Positions 8,127 to 17,900 of a stretch of DNA of 64,000 bases are shown here, piece after piece. A program made the position numbers and the translations under genes. Below the pieces are notes generated by a model, which saw only the letters and a list, made by a program, of their open reading frames with translations, ran no database searches and was not told the DNA's origin. The stretch is from UBA3839 sp963627995 (GTDB lineage Bacteria; Bacteroidota; Bacteroidia; Bacteroidales; Bacteroidaceae), in NCBI GenBank assembly GCA_963627995.1, contig CAVGCV010000004.1, positions 130,164 to 194,163 of the forward strand, read 5' to 3'. Position 1 is the first letter of the stretch; the number at the start of each line of letters is the position of its first letter.

Positions 8127-9596
8127 ATGATTATGAAAAGCAAGATGCTCCCATCCGTCCTGCTGTCCGCGTCGCTGGCGGCCGTCTGTTCCTCCTGCGG
8201 CGACTTCCTGAAGGAGGTGTCGCAGGACGAGTTCGAGCCGAAGACGGCCAGCTCCTTCCAGGAGCTGATGAACGGCGAGGGCTACATCTCCACGTCCGTG
8301 GACCCCATCACCTACATGATGGACGACGACGTGCAGGGCTGCAAGGGCTCGCTCTGGAACGAGGCGCTGCGCGCGCGCCAGGAGATATTCGCCTGGCAGC
8401 CCGACTACTGGCGCGTCGAGGACGACTGCTCCGCCGTCCTCGGCTCGGTCAAGAACAGCTACAAGAACATCTACAAGACGATTTCGGCGTGCAACATCAT
8501 CATCGAGCGCGTGCAGGGGAGCGAGGGCGACCAGCAGACGAAGGACGTGGCGATGGCCGAGGCGAAGGCCATGCGCGCCTTCTACTACCTGCAGCTGGTG
8601 AACACCTACGCGCTGCCCTACAACGACGCGCAGACCTCGCCATCGACCAACCCGGGCGTGCCTGTCGTCACGGCGTCGGAGGTGAAGGACGCGGGCGTGC
8701 CGAGGGCGACCGTGGCGGAGGTGTACGGGCAGATCGTGCGCGACGTCGAGGACGCTTGCGCCCTGTTCGGCGACGACGCGACGAACCGGGGAAAGTACCG
8801 CGTGGGCTACACGGCGGCCCACCTGCTCGCCTCGCGCGTGTACCTGTACATGGAGGACTGGAGCAAGGTGGTGGAGCACGCCGGCAAGGCGCTGGCGCAC
8901 GCCCCCGGGCTGGCCAACCTGAACAAGTACACCATCGACAGCCAGATGACGCCGACCAACGGCGTGATTTCCGCCAAGTTCCCGGAAGTCATCTTCATTT
9001 GCGGCATGAAGGCGCGGTCGGGCGACTACGCGCTGGCCGGCACGCCGTTTGGCGTGAGCCGCGACTTTGCCGCGACGTTCTCCGTGATGGACCGGCGGAT
9101 GAACTCCTACATCGTCCCCAGCGGCTACGACTACTATCCTTACCGCATCCTGAAAGACTGCAGCGACGAGCACGAGTTCGTGTGGCGCACCGCCGAGCTC
9201 TACCTCAACCGCGCCGAGGCTTACCTCCACCTGTACCGGCAGGGGGACGAGGCGGCGGGACAGCTCTGCGTGGACGACCTGGAGACGCTGATGCAGAACC
9301 GCTACCTCCGCCACACGGCGCCGTCGCTGGCGAGTCCCGACGACCTCCAGGCGCTGCTCCGCTCCGAGCGCAGGAAGGAACTGTGCTACGAGGGCTTCCG
9401 CTTCTTCGACTTGAAGCGCTACGGAATGCCGAGCATCGAGCACACGCTGGTCGGAGAGAGCGGCACAAGCACGCGCTTCGTGCTGGCCGAGCGCGACCCC
9501 TCCTATTGTGTCCCGTTCCCCGACGACGCGATGAACCACAACGACCTCCTCAAGCAGAACCCGCTGGCGCAACGGCGCACGGGGCAGTCCTTGTAA
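8127..9596 (+). CDS. SusD/RagB-family nutrient-binding lipoprotein
   Basis: A 489-residue surface lipoprotein forming the lid of the preceding SusC transporter. The signal peptide ends in a lipobox (SSCGDFLKE), so the mature protein begins with a lipidated cysteine near residue 28. The SusD fold is indicated by the TPR-like segment AMAEAKAMRAFYYLQLVNTYALPY and the C-terminal signature LLRSERRKELCYEGFRFFDLKRYG. The start at 8127 reads MIMKSKM; the ATG at 8133 is an equally good alternative. The spacing to SusC and to the next gene (22 bases) indicates one operon. Confidence 0.92.
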   Translation: MIMKSKMLPSVLLSASLAAVCSSCGDFLKEVSQDEFEPKTASSFQELMNGEGYISTSVDPITYMMDDDVQGCKGSLWNEALRARQEIFAWQPDYWRVEDDCSAVLGSVKNSYKNIYKTISACNIIIERVQGSEGDQQTKDVAMAEAKAMRAFYYLQLVNTYALPYNDAQTSPSTNPGVPVVTASEVKDAGVPRATVAEVYGQIVRDVEDACALFGDDATNRGKYRVGYTAAHLLASRVYLYMEDWSKVVEHAGKALAHAPGLANLNKYTIDSQMTPTNGVISAKFPEVIFICGMKARSGDYALAGTPFGVSRDFAATFSVMDRRMNSYIVPSGYDYYPYRILKDCSDEHEFVWRTAELYLNRAEAYLHLYRQGDEAAGQLCVDDLETLMQNRYLRHTAPSLASPDDLQALLRSERRKELCYEGFRFFDLKRYGMPSIEHTLVGESGTSTRFVLAERDPSYCVPFPDDAMNHNDLLKQNPLAQRRTGQSL

Positions 9597-9618
9597 AATG
9601 TTGCAGTGAAAGGAAACC

Positions 9619-10536
9619 ATGATGAAAACCTATCGAAACAAGAGCATGCTTCTTGTCGCCGCGCTTCTGGCGGCGTGCACTTTCCCGGGGCTTCTGTCGT
9701 GTGGCGACGACGACGTGTCCCCCTCTCCCGACAACCGCCTGGTGGAGTTTCCGCAGGGCGACAACGCCTACGACGCCGACATCTGGTCCGTCTACCTGCG
9801 GTACGGCACGCAGATGCTGTACAGATACAGCGACGCCATGTTTCGCTGGCAGGTGACCGACCAGCTCGGCTATGTCAGCACCCCGGCCGACGAGGCGTAT
9901 GTGTCCTCCGCCGTGTCCTTTATCCAGAGGAACTGTTTCTGCTTCTACACGGACGACTCGCTGAAGATGATGCTGCCCTACCGCATCTACCTGGCCTCGA
10001 ATATCGGCAAGATATTCGACTACTCGGGCACGGACGCAACGGGGCAGAGCGTGAGCGTCCACGACACGATTCCCGGCATCGGGGCGGTGAGCGGCTACTG
10101 CAACATTGCCTTTGGCCTTGCCAGCAGCCGCCTGCCGGGCTTGAAGGAGGACAGCCTGCAAATCGTGAAGGGCGAGCTGAACGCGGCCGTGCTGGCGTAT
10201 GGGCTTGGCACCGGACTGTTTGAGGTGCCGGCGGCTTTCACGAAACTGGAATACAGCGGGGTGAACTGGGGCAACTTCACGGGTGTGGGCGGCTACAACG
10301 CCTACGGAATGCTGGAGTATGTGGATGCCAAGACCGTGACCCCGGCGCAAGACTTCGCCCTTTACCTGAAGTACCTCATCGCTTACCCCACGGAGAAGTT
10401 CGACGCGCGTTTCACGGCAAAGACATTCGACAGCTCCGGGCGCATCGCGCAGAAGGCGAAGGTCGTCCGCGAGTGGATGCTTTCCGAGTACGGCATCGAC
10501 GTCGTGGCCATGGCGGATGCGGAGACAAGACTTTAA
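9619..10536 (+). CDS. Lipoprotein resembling Mx1-type zinc metallopeptidase, active site lost
   Basis: A 305-residue lipoprotein with signal peptide and lipobox (LLSCGDDD, cysteine 28). The overall plan (short N-terminal linker, VYLRYGTQMLYRYSD, and a C-terminal QKAKVVREWMLSEYGIDVVAM stretch) recalls the putative zinc-binding metallopeptidase lipoproteins often found beside SusCD pairs. Where those have HExxH, this protein has KGELNAAVL (residues 184-192): the glutamate remains but both histidines are replaced. If the assignment is right, it is a non-catalytic binding or scaffold subunit. The family call rests on remembered pattern similarity, not on an alignment. It sits between SusD and a thioredoxin-fold gene in the same operon. 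Confidence 0.6.
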   Translation: MMKTYRNKSMLLVAALLAACTFPGLLSCGDDDVSPSPDNRLVEFPQGDNAYDADIWSVYLRYGTQMLYRYSDAMFRWQVTDQLGYVSTPADEAYVSSAVSFIQRNCFCFYTDDSLKMMLPYRIYLASNIGKIFDYSGTDATGQSVSVHDTIPGIGAVSGYCNIAFGLASSRLPGLKEDSLQIVKGELNAAVLAYGLGTGLFEVPAAFTKLEYSGVNWGNFTGVGGYNAYGMLEYVDAKTVTPAQDFALYLKYLIAYPTEKFDARFTAKTFDSSGRIAQKAKVVREWMLSEYGIDVVAMADAETRL

Positions 10537-10554
10537 CACAAAGACAAAACGAAT

Positions 10555-12609
10555 ATGACAGCGATGAAAAAGGTAATGTTGCTCATTGCAGTGGCAATGA
10601 TGGGAGTGTGTGCTTCTGCAAGCGTGGCGCCACGCTTGCAGGCAGCCGGAGTACAGGGTGACAGCACGGAAACATACAAGCGGCTGACGGGCATCCCGAA
10701 GCCTCCTGTGGCGGGGACGACCGTCGACTTCGTCTACCATCCGCAGGGCGGCCCGCTCGACGGCATGAAGAACCTTGTGGCGCTGGTGTACATGTACAAC
10801 AGCTACAAGTGGGAGCTGGGCGACGCCGCACTCATGGAGGACGGCGACGTGTGGCGCGGAACATTCCGGATTCCGGCCGACTGCGCCTTCATGGCGATAC
10901 AGTTCCAAAGCACGTGGGACCAGTTCGCGCCGGAGCGCGACAACAACGACAACCAAGGCTACCTCTATGTCGTGAGCGACGGCAAGGGACAGCCGTTGCC
11001 GGGCGGCAACCTCGCGTGGGGACTGATGCGCCGCCCGTCGGTCGGGCTGGGTGTTGCCGGCTACTTCGGCGAGGGATACAAGGAGATTGACCGGGATGCG
11101 CTTTATTTCTGGTACCAAAAGGAGTTGCAGCAGAACCAGGACAAGGCCGGCCAGTTCTTCGCGACCATGATGAGCATCGTCCGGGCGCAAACTGGCGAGC
11201 GCTTTCCCGAAGCTGCGCAGATGTTCATCGACATCTTCTCCAAGCAGGGAAAGCCGACGGAGAGCAACTATGCGACGATGGAGGGCATCTACCGCCGCGA
11301 CATCAAGGACGAGGCCAAGGCTGACAGCATCCACCGCCTGATTCTCAAGAACTACCCGGACGGTTGGACGGTGCGTCGCGAGGCTTTCGACGCCATCTAT
11401 AAGCAGGGCGCGAAGAACTTTCACAAGAACTCCGTCGATTTCCTGAAGAAATACCCGCAGAGCGAGTCTTCCAAGATTGACGGCTACCAGCCGTTCGTCT
11501 ATTACAATTGCGCCCGTGCCTTTGCGACGGACTATTTCACCGGCAAGTTCGACCAGAAGGAACTTTTCGGCCTGCTTCCTGAGATGGACTTCAAGACCTT
11601 GGCCGAGATTTACCGAAACACGGTCGGGCCGTTCCACGCGAAGAAAGCGGTGAGCGACGACTTGAACTATCCGGCGGGAAAGGCCCTGATTGAGGAAATG
11701 CTGAAGAAAGTGGAGGACAAGTCCTATTGCGAGGGCGTGTATATGTCGCCGTCGCAGTCCGACTTCTTGGCACGCAAACTCCTCGACGAGCACCTTGGAA
11801 ACTATGCCGACATCCTCCTTTGCAGAAGCCGGCCGGAGGAGGCTCTCAAGAGCATTGGCATGATTACGGACACGCGCCGCTACCAAACGCCGGAAGTGAA
11901 CGAGACGCATGTCAAGGCCCTGTTGCAGGCGAAACAAGGCGACAAGGTGGAGGCCGTGATGAAAGCCGCCTTCAGGGAAAACGCCGTGACGCCGGCGATG
12001 ATGGAGATGCTCAAGCAGGACTATGTGGCGAAGAGGGGTGGCGAAGAGGGATTCGACAGCTACCTCGCGTCGATGAAGCCGGAGGACGAGGTCGCAGCGC
12101 TCAAGGAGGAGATTCGCAAGGCCCTCATCGACGCTCCCTACACGCCGTTCTCGCTCAAGAGCATGGACGGGACGGTCGTCAATTCCGCCGACTGGGGCGG
12201 CAAGGTGGTCGTGCTGGACTTCTGGGCTTCGTGGTGCTACCCCTGCAAGAACTCTTTCCCCGGAATGCAGATGGCCGTTGACCGCTTCAAGGACGACCCG
12301 GACGTGCTGTTCTTCTTCATCGACACGATGGAGCAAGGCGACGGCTACGAGCAGAAGGCCCGGGACTACATGGAGCAGAAGGGCTTCACGTTCAACGTCC
12401 TGTTCGACGCCAAGGCCGATGAGGCCAAGGCGGGGAACAATCATGTCGTGTTCTCGCAGATGAACAGCATCAACAAGTCTATGGCCATCCCCCGCAAAAT
12501 GATTCTCAAGGACGGCAAGGTCCGCTACACGGCTGAGGGCTATGCCGGCAGTCCCAGCAAGCTGGCCGACGAGGTGGCCTATGCCGTTGAGATGCTGAAG
12601 AATGAATAG
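10555..12609 (+). CDS. Large exported thioredoxin-fold (TlpA-like) protein
   Basis: A 684-residue periplasmic or membrane-associated protein. After a signal peptide (cleavage around residue 30) there is an Ig/CBM-like beta domain (about 45-165). A helical, TPR-like region follows (about 180-520), then a C-terminal thioredoxin domain (about 530-684) with FWASWCYPCKNSFPG, redox cysteines C561 and C564, and a cis-proline near SMAIPRKM. The family carries out thiol-disulfide exchange or reduction outside the cytoplasm; the partner is unknown. The ATG at 10564 (MKKVML) is an alternative start. Its last 8 bases overlap the next gene (ATGAATAG), so the two are probably translationally coupled. Confidence 0.85.
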   Translation: MTAMKKVMLLIAVAMMGVCASASVAPRLQAAGVQGDSTETYKRLTGIPKPPVAGTTVDFVYHPQGGPLDGMKNLVALVYMYNSYKWELGDAALMEDGDVWRGTFRIPADCAFMAIQFQSTWDQFAPERDNNDNQGYLYVVSDGKGQPLPGGNLAWGLMRRPSVGLGVAGYFGEGYKEIDRDALYFWYQKELQQNQDKAGQFFATMMSIVRAQTGERFPEAAQMFIDIFSKQGKPTESNYATMEGIYRRDIKDEAKADSIHRLILKNYPDGWTVRREAFDAIYKQGAKNFHKNSVDFLKKYPQSESSKIDGYQPFVYYNCARAFATDYFTGKFDQKELFGLLPEMDFKTLAEIYRNTVGPFHAKKAVSDDLNYPAGKALIEEMLKKVEDKSYCEGVYMSPSQSDFLARKLLDEHLGNYADILLCRSRPEEALKSIGMITDTRRYQTPEVNETHVKALLQAKQGDKVEAVMKAAFRENAVTPAMMEMLKQDYVAKRGGEEGFDSYLASMKPEDEVAALKEEIRKALIDAPYTPFSLKSMDGTVVNSADWGGKVVVLDFWASWCYPCKNSFPGMQMAVDRFKDDPDVLFFFIDTMEQGDGYEQKARDYMEQKGFTFNVLFDAKADEAKAGNNHVVFSQMNSINKSMAIPRKMILKDGKVRYTAEGYAGSPSKLADEVAYAVEMLKNE

Positions 12610-14866
12610 CGCTTTTTCCAAACGTCTCAATATGTGTGAAAGATTGAATCTGTCGCGGCTCTTTCTCCGACTCGTGCTGGTGGCTCTGCTCTTTGTGGGC
12701 AGAGCGGCTTCCGTTGCGCAGAACCAGCCCGAGGAAAAGCTCTCGATGACGTTCTACGCCCTGCGAAACATGTATGTGGACAGCGTGAAGATTGGTCCGC
12801 TCGTCGAGCAGCAGATGACGATTCTCATGCAGTGTCTCGACCCCCACAGCGAGTACCTGACGCCCGAGCAGGCGCGGGCGAACGAGGACATGCTGCTTGG
12901 GGAGAATGTCGGAAAGGACGGAGAGCCTCGCCGCTTGGCCTTCTCCGTCACGGGCCGGCCCGTGGGAGGGGAAAAATCCGTCGGCGATGTACGGATGCTT
13001 GACAGGACGACGGGCTATATGGCGGTCTCGGTCTTTGTGCAGAGCACCATCGACGAATTCCATGAGGCCGTTAAAGAACTGAGAGCAAAGGGCATGAAGA
13101 ACCTCGTCCTGGACATTCGGAACAATCCCGGCGGATTCTTCGACACGGCACTCGAACTGGCCGATGAGTTTATTGCCGACGGCACGCTCGTCGCGGTCGA
13201 GGGCAGGCACCAGCCGCGCCAGGAGGTGAAGGCGCAGAAAGCAGGCATCATGGAACAGGGGAAGGTCGTGGTGCTTGCGGACGAAAGCACCATGTCGGCT
13301 TCCGAGATTTTTGCAGGAGCGATGCAGGACTGGGACCGCGCCGTCTTGATGGGACGGCGGACGTTCGGCAAGGGACTCATCCAGGAAACGCTGCCTTTCA
13401 ACGATGGCAGTGCCATCCGCATCTCCGTCGCCCGCTACTTCACGCCGAGCGGGCGCTCCATTCAAAAGCCCTATGCCGGGCGGCCGCGTGAGGAATATTT
13501 TAGCGAGGTACAGCGCCGCCCGGCGAATGGAAGCCTGCCCGAAGAGGCACGGTCGAAGACCTATCAGACCATGAAGAACCGCCGCACCGTCTATGGCGGC
13601 GGAGGCATCGCGCCCGACGTGTTCGTCCCCTCCGCAACGCCCGACGACACACTGCTCCTGCGTGCGGTTGAGTTGCTGAACAACGAGAAGCAGTACAAGG
13701 CGATTCTCACCAAGGGAAACAGGGCCTTGTGGACGAGCTTTCAGCCCTCCATCGACAAAGCGCCGACGTGCCGGCTTGTGGGCATTCTGCCCGACGACTC
13801 CTACAGCGGGCGTCAGATGGTGCTCGAAAGACGCGATGCGATAGACAGCGACCGCTGCGTGGTTCTTGACAGCTTGAAGATTGAGGGCCGACGCTTCTCC
13901 ACGACGCTGCCGTGTGACGGCACCGACACCTTCCTGCACCTGCGCCTGTCCGAAATCAAGGCGACGGACTGTCCCTCGGTGTTCGACACCGACTTCTTGC
14001 TCGCGCAAGGCAAGCTGACCATCCGCTACGACACGCTGGGCGTCACCGTCACGGGCAGTAAGGCCAACGACGACTACACGAGGATGGTTCTTCGCCCCGA
14101 ACGGGAGCGGATGGCCGCCCAGCGCGCGCTCAACGCGCATTACAACCGGATTCAGGACGAACGCCCGCTGACGGAAGCGGAGAACGCCGAGCGTCAGCGC
14201 AAGCTGGACGATGTGAGCGCACGCTTCATGCAGACCTACGCAGCCTATGTCAAGGCGAACATCCAGACTCCGTTCGCCAACTATCTGCTTTTTCGGTATC
14301 CGCTCGACCGCTATGCCGCAGCCGACACCGCCGAACTGGTCGCAAGGTGCGACCCGCAGCTGCTGCGGCGCTATCGCCAGCGCGAAGCCGCGCGCCTGCG
14401 GCGGCAGCAGGAGTTCCAGGCCTCGGCAAAGGCCATGAACCTCGGCGCGCACTATCGCGAGATTCATGCGCAGACCCCCGACGGCCAGGCGGTGAAACTC
14501 TCGGACCTCGTCGTCCCCGGTCATGTCACGCTGCTCGACTTCTGGGCATCGTGGTGCGTGCCGTGCCAGCAGGAAATCCCCTTTCTCAAGGAACTCTACG
14601 CGAAGTTCCACGACCGTGGCTTCGACATTATCAGCATCTCGCTCGACAGCAGCCAAAAGGCCTGGCTGAAGTCCCTGGACAAGAACGCCATGCCTTGGGC
14701 GCAGTTGTCCGACTTGAGGGGATGGAATGGCCCCGTCACCCAGGATTACGGCATCCAGGCCATCCCCTTTGTCTATCTGCTCGACAGGAACGGCAACATC
14801 GTTCTGAAGAACCTGCACGCCCATCTGCTCGAGGCCGCCATCTCGGAACAGTTCGAGGACGAATAA
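12602..14866 (+). CDS. S41 (CtpA-like) protease fused to DUF4369 and thioredoxin domains
   Basis: A 754-residue exported three-part fusion. Residues 1-40 include a hydrophobic signal. Residues about 45-430 are a carboxy-terminal-processing (S41) protease: LDPHSEYLTPEQ, VLDIRNNPGG, then MSASEIFAGAMQDW with S232 and FGKG with K257, the Ser/Lys dyad spacing of CtpA/Prc. Only about 50 residues separate LDPHSEYL from TGYMAVSVF, too few for the usual PDZ domain. Residues about 440-560 resemble DUF4369 (LDSLKIEGRRF). Residues about 610-754 are a TlpA/AhpC-type thioredoxin (FWASWCVPCQQEIPF, C652/C655; cis-proline in GIQAIPFVYLLD). The start overlaps the previous gene; the ATG at 12632 is an alternative. 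Confidence 0.85.
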   Translation: MNSAFSKRLNMCERLNLSRLFLRLVLVALLFVGRAASVAQNQPEEKLSMTFYALRNMYVDSVKIGPLVEQQMTILMQCLDPHSEYLTPEQARANEDMLLGENVGKDGEPRRLAFSVTGRPVGGEKSVGDVRMLDRTTGYMAVSVFVQSTIDEFHEAVKELRAKGMKNLVLDIRNNPGGFFDTALELADEFIADGTLVAVEGRHQPRQEVKAQKAGIMEQGKVVVLADESTMSASEIFAGAMQDWDRAVLMGRRTFGKGLIQETLPFNDGSAIRISVARYFTPSGRSIQKPYAGRPREEYFSEVQRRPANGSLPEEARSKTYQTMKNRRTVYGGGGIAPDVFVPSATPDDTLLLRAVELLNNEKQYKAILTKGNRALWTSFQPSIDKAPTCRLVGILPDDSYSGRQMVLERRDAIDSDRCVVLDSLKIEGRRFSTTLPCDGTDTFLHLRLSEIKATDCPSVFDTDFLLAQGKLTIRYDTLGVTVTGSKANDDYTRMVLRPERERMAAQRALNAHYNRIQDERPLTEAENAERQRKLDDVSARFMQTYAAYVKANIQTPFANYLLFRYPLDRYAAADTAELVARCDPQLLRRYRQREAARLRRQQEFQASAKAMNLGAHYREIHAQTPDGQAVKLSDLVVPGHVTLLDFWASWCVPCQQEIPFLKELYAKFHDRGFDIISISLDSSQKAWLKSLDKNAMPWAQLSDLRGWNGPVTQDYGIQAIPFVYLLDRNGNIVLKNLHAHLLEAAISEQFEDE

Positions 14867-14926
14867 GTCCGACGGGCATGCCCTGCACTTCCTCATTCGA
14901 TTAACCGCAAAAACACCAACAACACG

Positions 14927-17900
14927 ATGAAGAGACACGTCTTGTCCCTGGCCGCGGCATTCCTGCTGGCCATGGGCGCATCCGCACAGCAACAAGAAAC
15001 GGGAACAGCCTCTGCTGATGTTTTTGGCAACGCCAAGTGGATTGGGGCGGACGACCACAGGCTGCCGTTCTATGCCCACTATTTACCTGTGTTCCGCCTT
15101 TTGTGCGAGGTGAACATCGATAGCCGTTCGCCGCAGGGCGGAGCGGCCATTCTTTATGGGATGAACGACTGGCGGCTGATGGGCCGCTGGCGCAATGTCC
15201 TTGGCGTTGAGAACGGGCGGAACGAGGCGTATGTGAAAGTCCTGCTGCATGCCGACGGAACGCTCAACGTCTATCGGGCGGGCTACACTGCCACCGACCG
15301 CGCCGATGCGCCATTGCACACGTTCCGCGTTCCGGGCGAGGCGTTTGCAAAAGCCCAGGCAACAGGATGGCACCGTGTGGAGATTGCGGCCAACTTGGGA
15401 CACACCGAGTTCCTTGTCGATGGGCAGCGGCTCGGTCGGGTGGGGCTGAACCCGATGGGCAATGGCGGCGACTACATCGCCTTTCCCGTTGTGGGCGACT
15501 TGGGCTTCACGGCGGAAAAGGGCTGCAAGGCGCGGTTCCGGAATGTGGAGGTGAGGAACTGGCGCGCACCGCACAATGCGGTGTGGCGCGGCGGCGACGT
15601 GGCGGTGGCTGACGGCGCGCTGCGCGTGGTCGATACGGACTTCCGCAGTGCCAACTGCGTCGGCCTGCCGCTGCTGAGGTCGCAGTTCGAATTGAACGAC
15701 AAGCCCATCGCGCGTGCCGACCTCTATGTCTCGGCGCGTGGAGTCTACGACTTGTATTTGAACGGCCGGCGTGTGGCCGACGACTATTTTTGCCCGGGCG
15801 CCATGCAGTACGACAAGACGCAGCCCTACCGGCACTACGACCTGACAGCCCTGCTTCGGCAGGGTCGGGACAACGTGCTCTCAGTGCAGCTGGGCGAGGG
15901 CTGGTGGATGGGCGGCCTGTCGTTCGTCGGCGACGGCTGGAACCAGTTCGGCGACCGCCCCTCGCTGCTGGCGCGCCTCGCGGTGACGTATGCCGACGGC
16001 ACGACCACCGGGCTGGAGACGCATCCGCGCACGTTCCTTTGCTCCACCGACGGTCCCGTGCGCGCGGGCAGCTTCTTCCAAGGCGAGGTGTACGACGCCA
16101 CGCGCCACGCCGTGATGGATGAGGCCATGGCTCCCTGCCGCGACGTGAGCGACGCGTGGCGCGAGCCCGTGGAAATCGCGACCGACGGCACGACGCACCC
16201 CGGTTTGTTCCGCGATGCCACGCCCGAACTGCGTGAGGACACGGTCGGAGCCGTGCGGGCGGTGCGCGTCCTCACGGCGCGGAGCGTGGCGGAGGTGCGT
16301 CCGGGCGTGTTCGTCTACGACATGGGGCAGAACATGGCCGGCGTCCCCGAAATCCATCTCCACGGCCTGCGTCCCGGCGCAGAACTGCACCTGCGCTTCG
16401 CCGAAGTCCTCTATCCCGACCTCCCGCAGTATGCGCGGCACAAGGGCGAGCTGATGCTGGAGAACATCCGCGCCGCCATGGCGCGCGACATCTACGTGGC
16501 CCGTGGCGGCGACGAGGTGCTCTCGCCGCGCTTCACCTACCATGGCTACCGCTATGTGGAAATCACAGGGCTCGACCGCGCCCTTCCCCTCGCCGACGTG
16601 AGGGGGCTGGTGCTGAGCTCGCTGGACACGCTCGCGGCCGACTTCACCTGCTCCAACGAGCGCGTCAATCGCTTGTGGCAGAACATCCAATGGAGCACGC
16701 TGGCCAACTTCCTCTCCATCCCCACCGACTGCCCCCAGCGCAACGAGCGCATGGGCTGGTGCGGCGACATTTCCGTCTATGCACGCACCGCCACCTACAT
16801 GGCCGACGTGCGCGGCTTCCTCCACAACTACCTGCGCTGTATGCGCGACGTGCAGCTTCCCGACGGCCAGTTCCAGGACATCGCGCCCTTTGGCGGTGGC
16901 TTCGGCGGCCTCCTGTGGGGAAGTGCCGGCGTGACCGTGCCGTGGGAGCTCTACCAGCACTATGCCGACACGCTCGTGCTGCGCGACCACATCGCCGCCA
17001 TGGAGAGGTATATGGACTTCGTCCGCGACAACTACTTCGACCCCGCCACGGGCATCCTCGTGCAGCGCCGCGCGTGGGGCGACCTCGGCGACTGGCTGGG
17101 ACTGGAGGACGGCAAGAACGACCGCACGCTCCTCTTCGAATGCTACTACATCTACGACCTGGACATCATGGCGCGCGCGGAGCGCATCCTCGGGCGGCCC
17201 GACAAGGCCGCCGAGTACGAGCGGCGCGCGCAGGAGCGGCGCGATTTCTTCGTCCGCACCTACGTCGATGCCGCGACGGGCAAGACCATCGCCTCGGGCT
17301 ACGACAAGGCGGAGCGCAAGGGGCAGGCGCTCGACCTGCAGACCACCTACGTGCTGCCGCTGGTGTTCGGCGTGGTGCAGGGCGAGCTGAAGGACAAGCT
17401 GGTGCGGAATCTCCTCGGCACGCTCGCCCGCGAGAACGTCACCGACGACGGAACGCCCTGCCCGCCCTATTCGCTCATGACGGGATTCATCGGCACGGCA
17501 TGGATATCCAAGGCGTTGTCCGACAACGGACAGACCTCGGCGGCCTACCGCCTGTTGCAGCAGACCGCCTACCCCTCGTGGCTCTATCCCGTGGAGCAGG
17601 GCGCGACGACCGTCTGGGAGCGGCTCAACTCCTACACCAAGACCGACGGCTTTGGGCGCAACAACTCCATGAACTCGTTCAACCACTACAGCTTCGGGGC
17701 CGTGGGCGCGTGGATGATGGGCTACTGCCTCGGCATACAGCGCGACGAGCGGCAGCCCGGATTCCGCCATTTCCTCCTGCGCCCCGAGGCCGACCCGACG
17801 GGCGGGATGACGTTCGCGCGCGGCCACTACGACTCGCCCCACGGGCGCATCGAGAGCGCGTGGCACGCGGCGGAGGGCGGCACGACCTACGAGTTCACCA

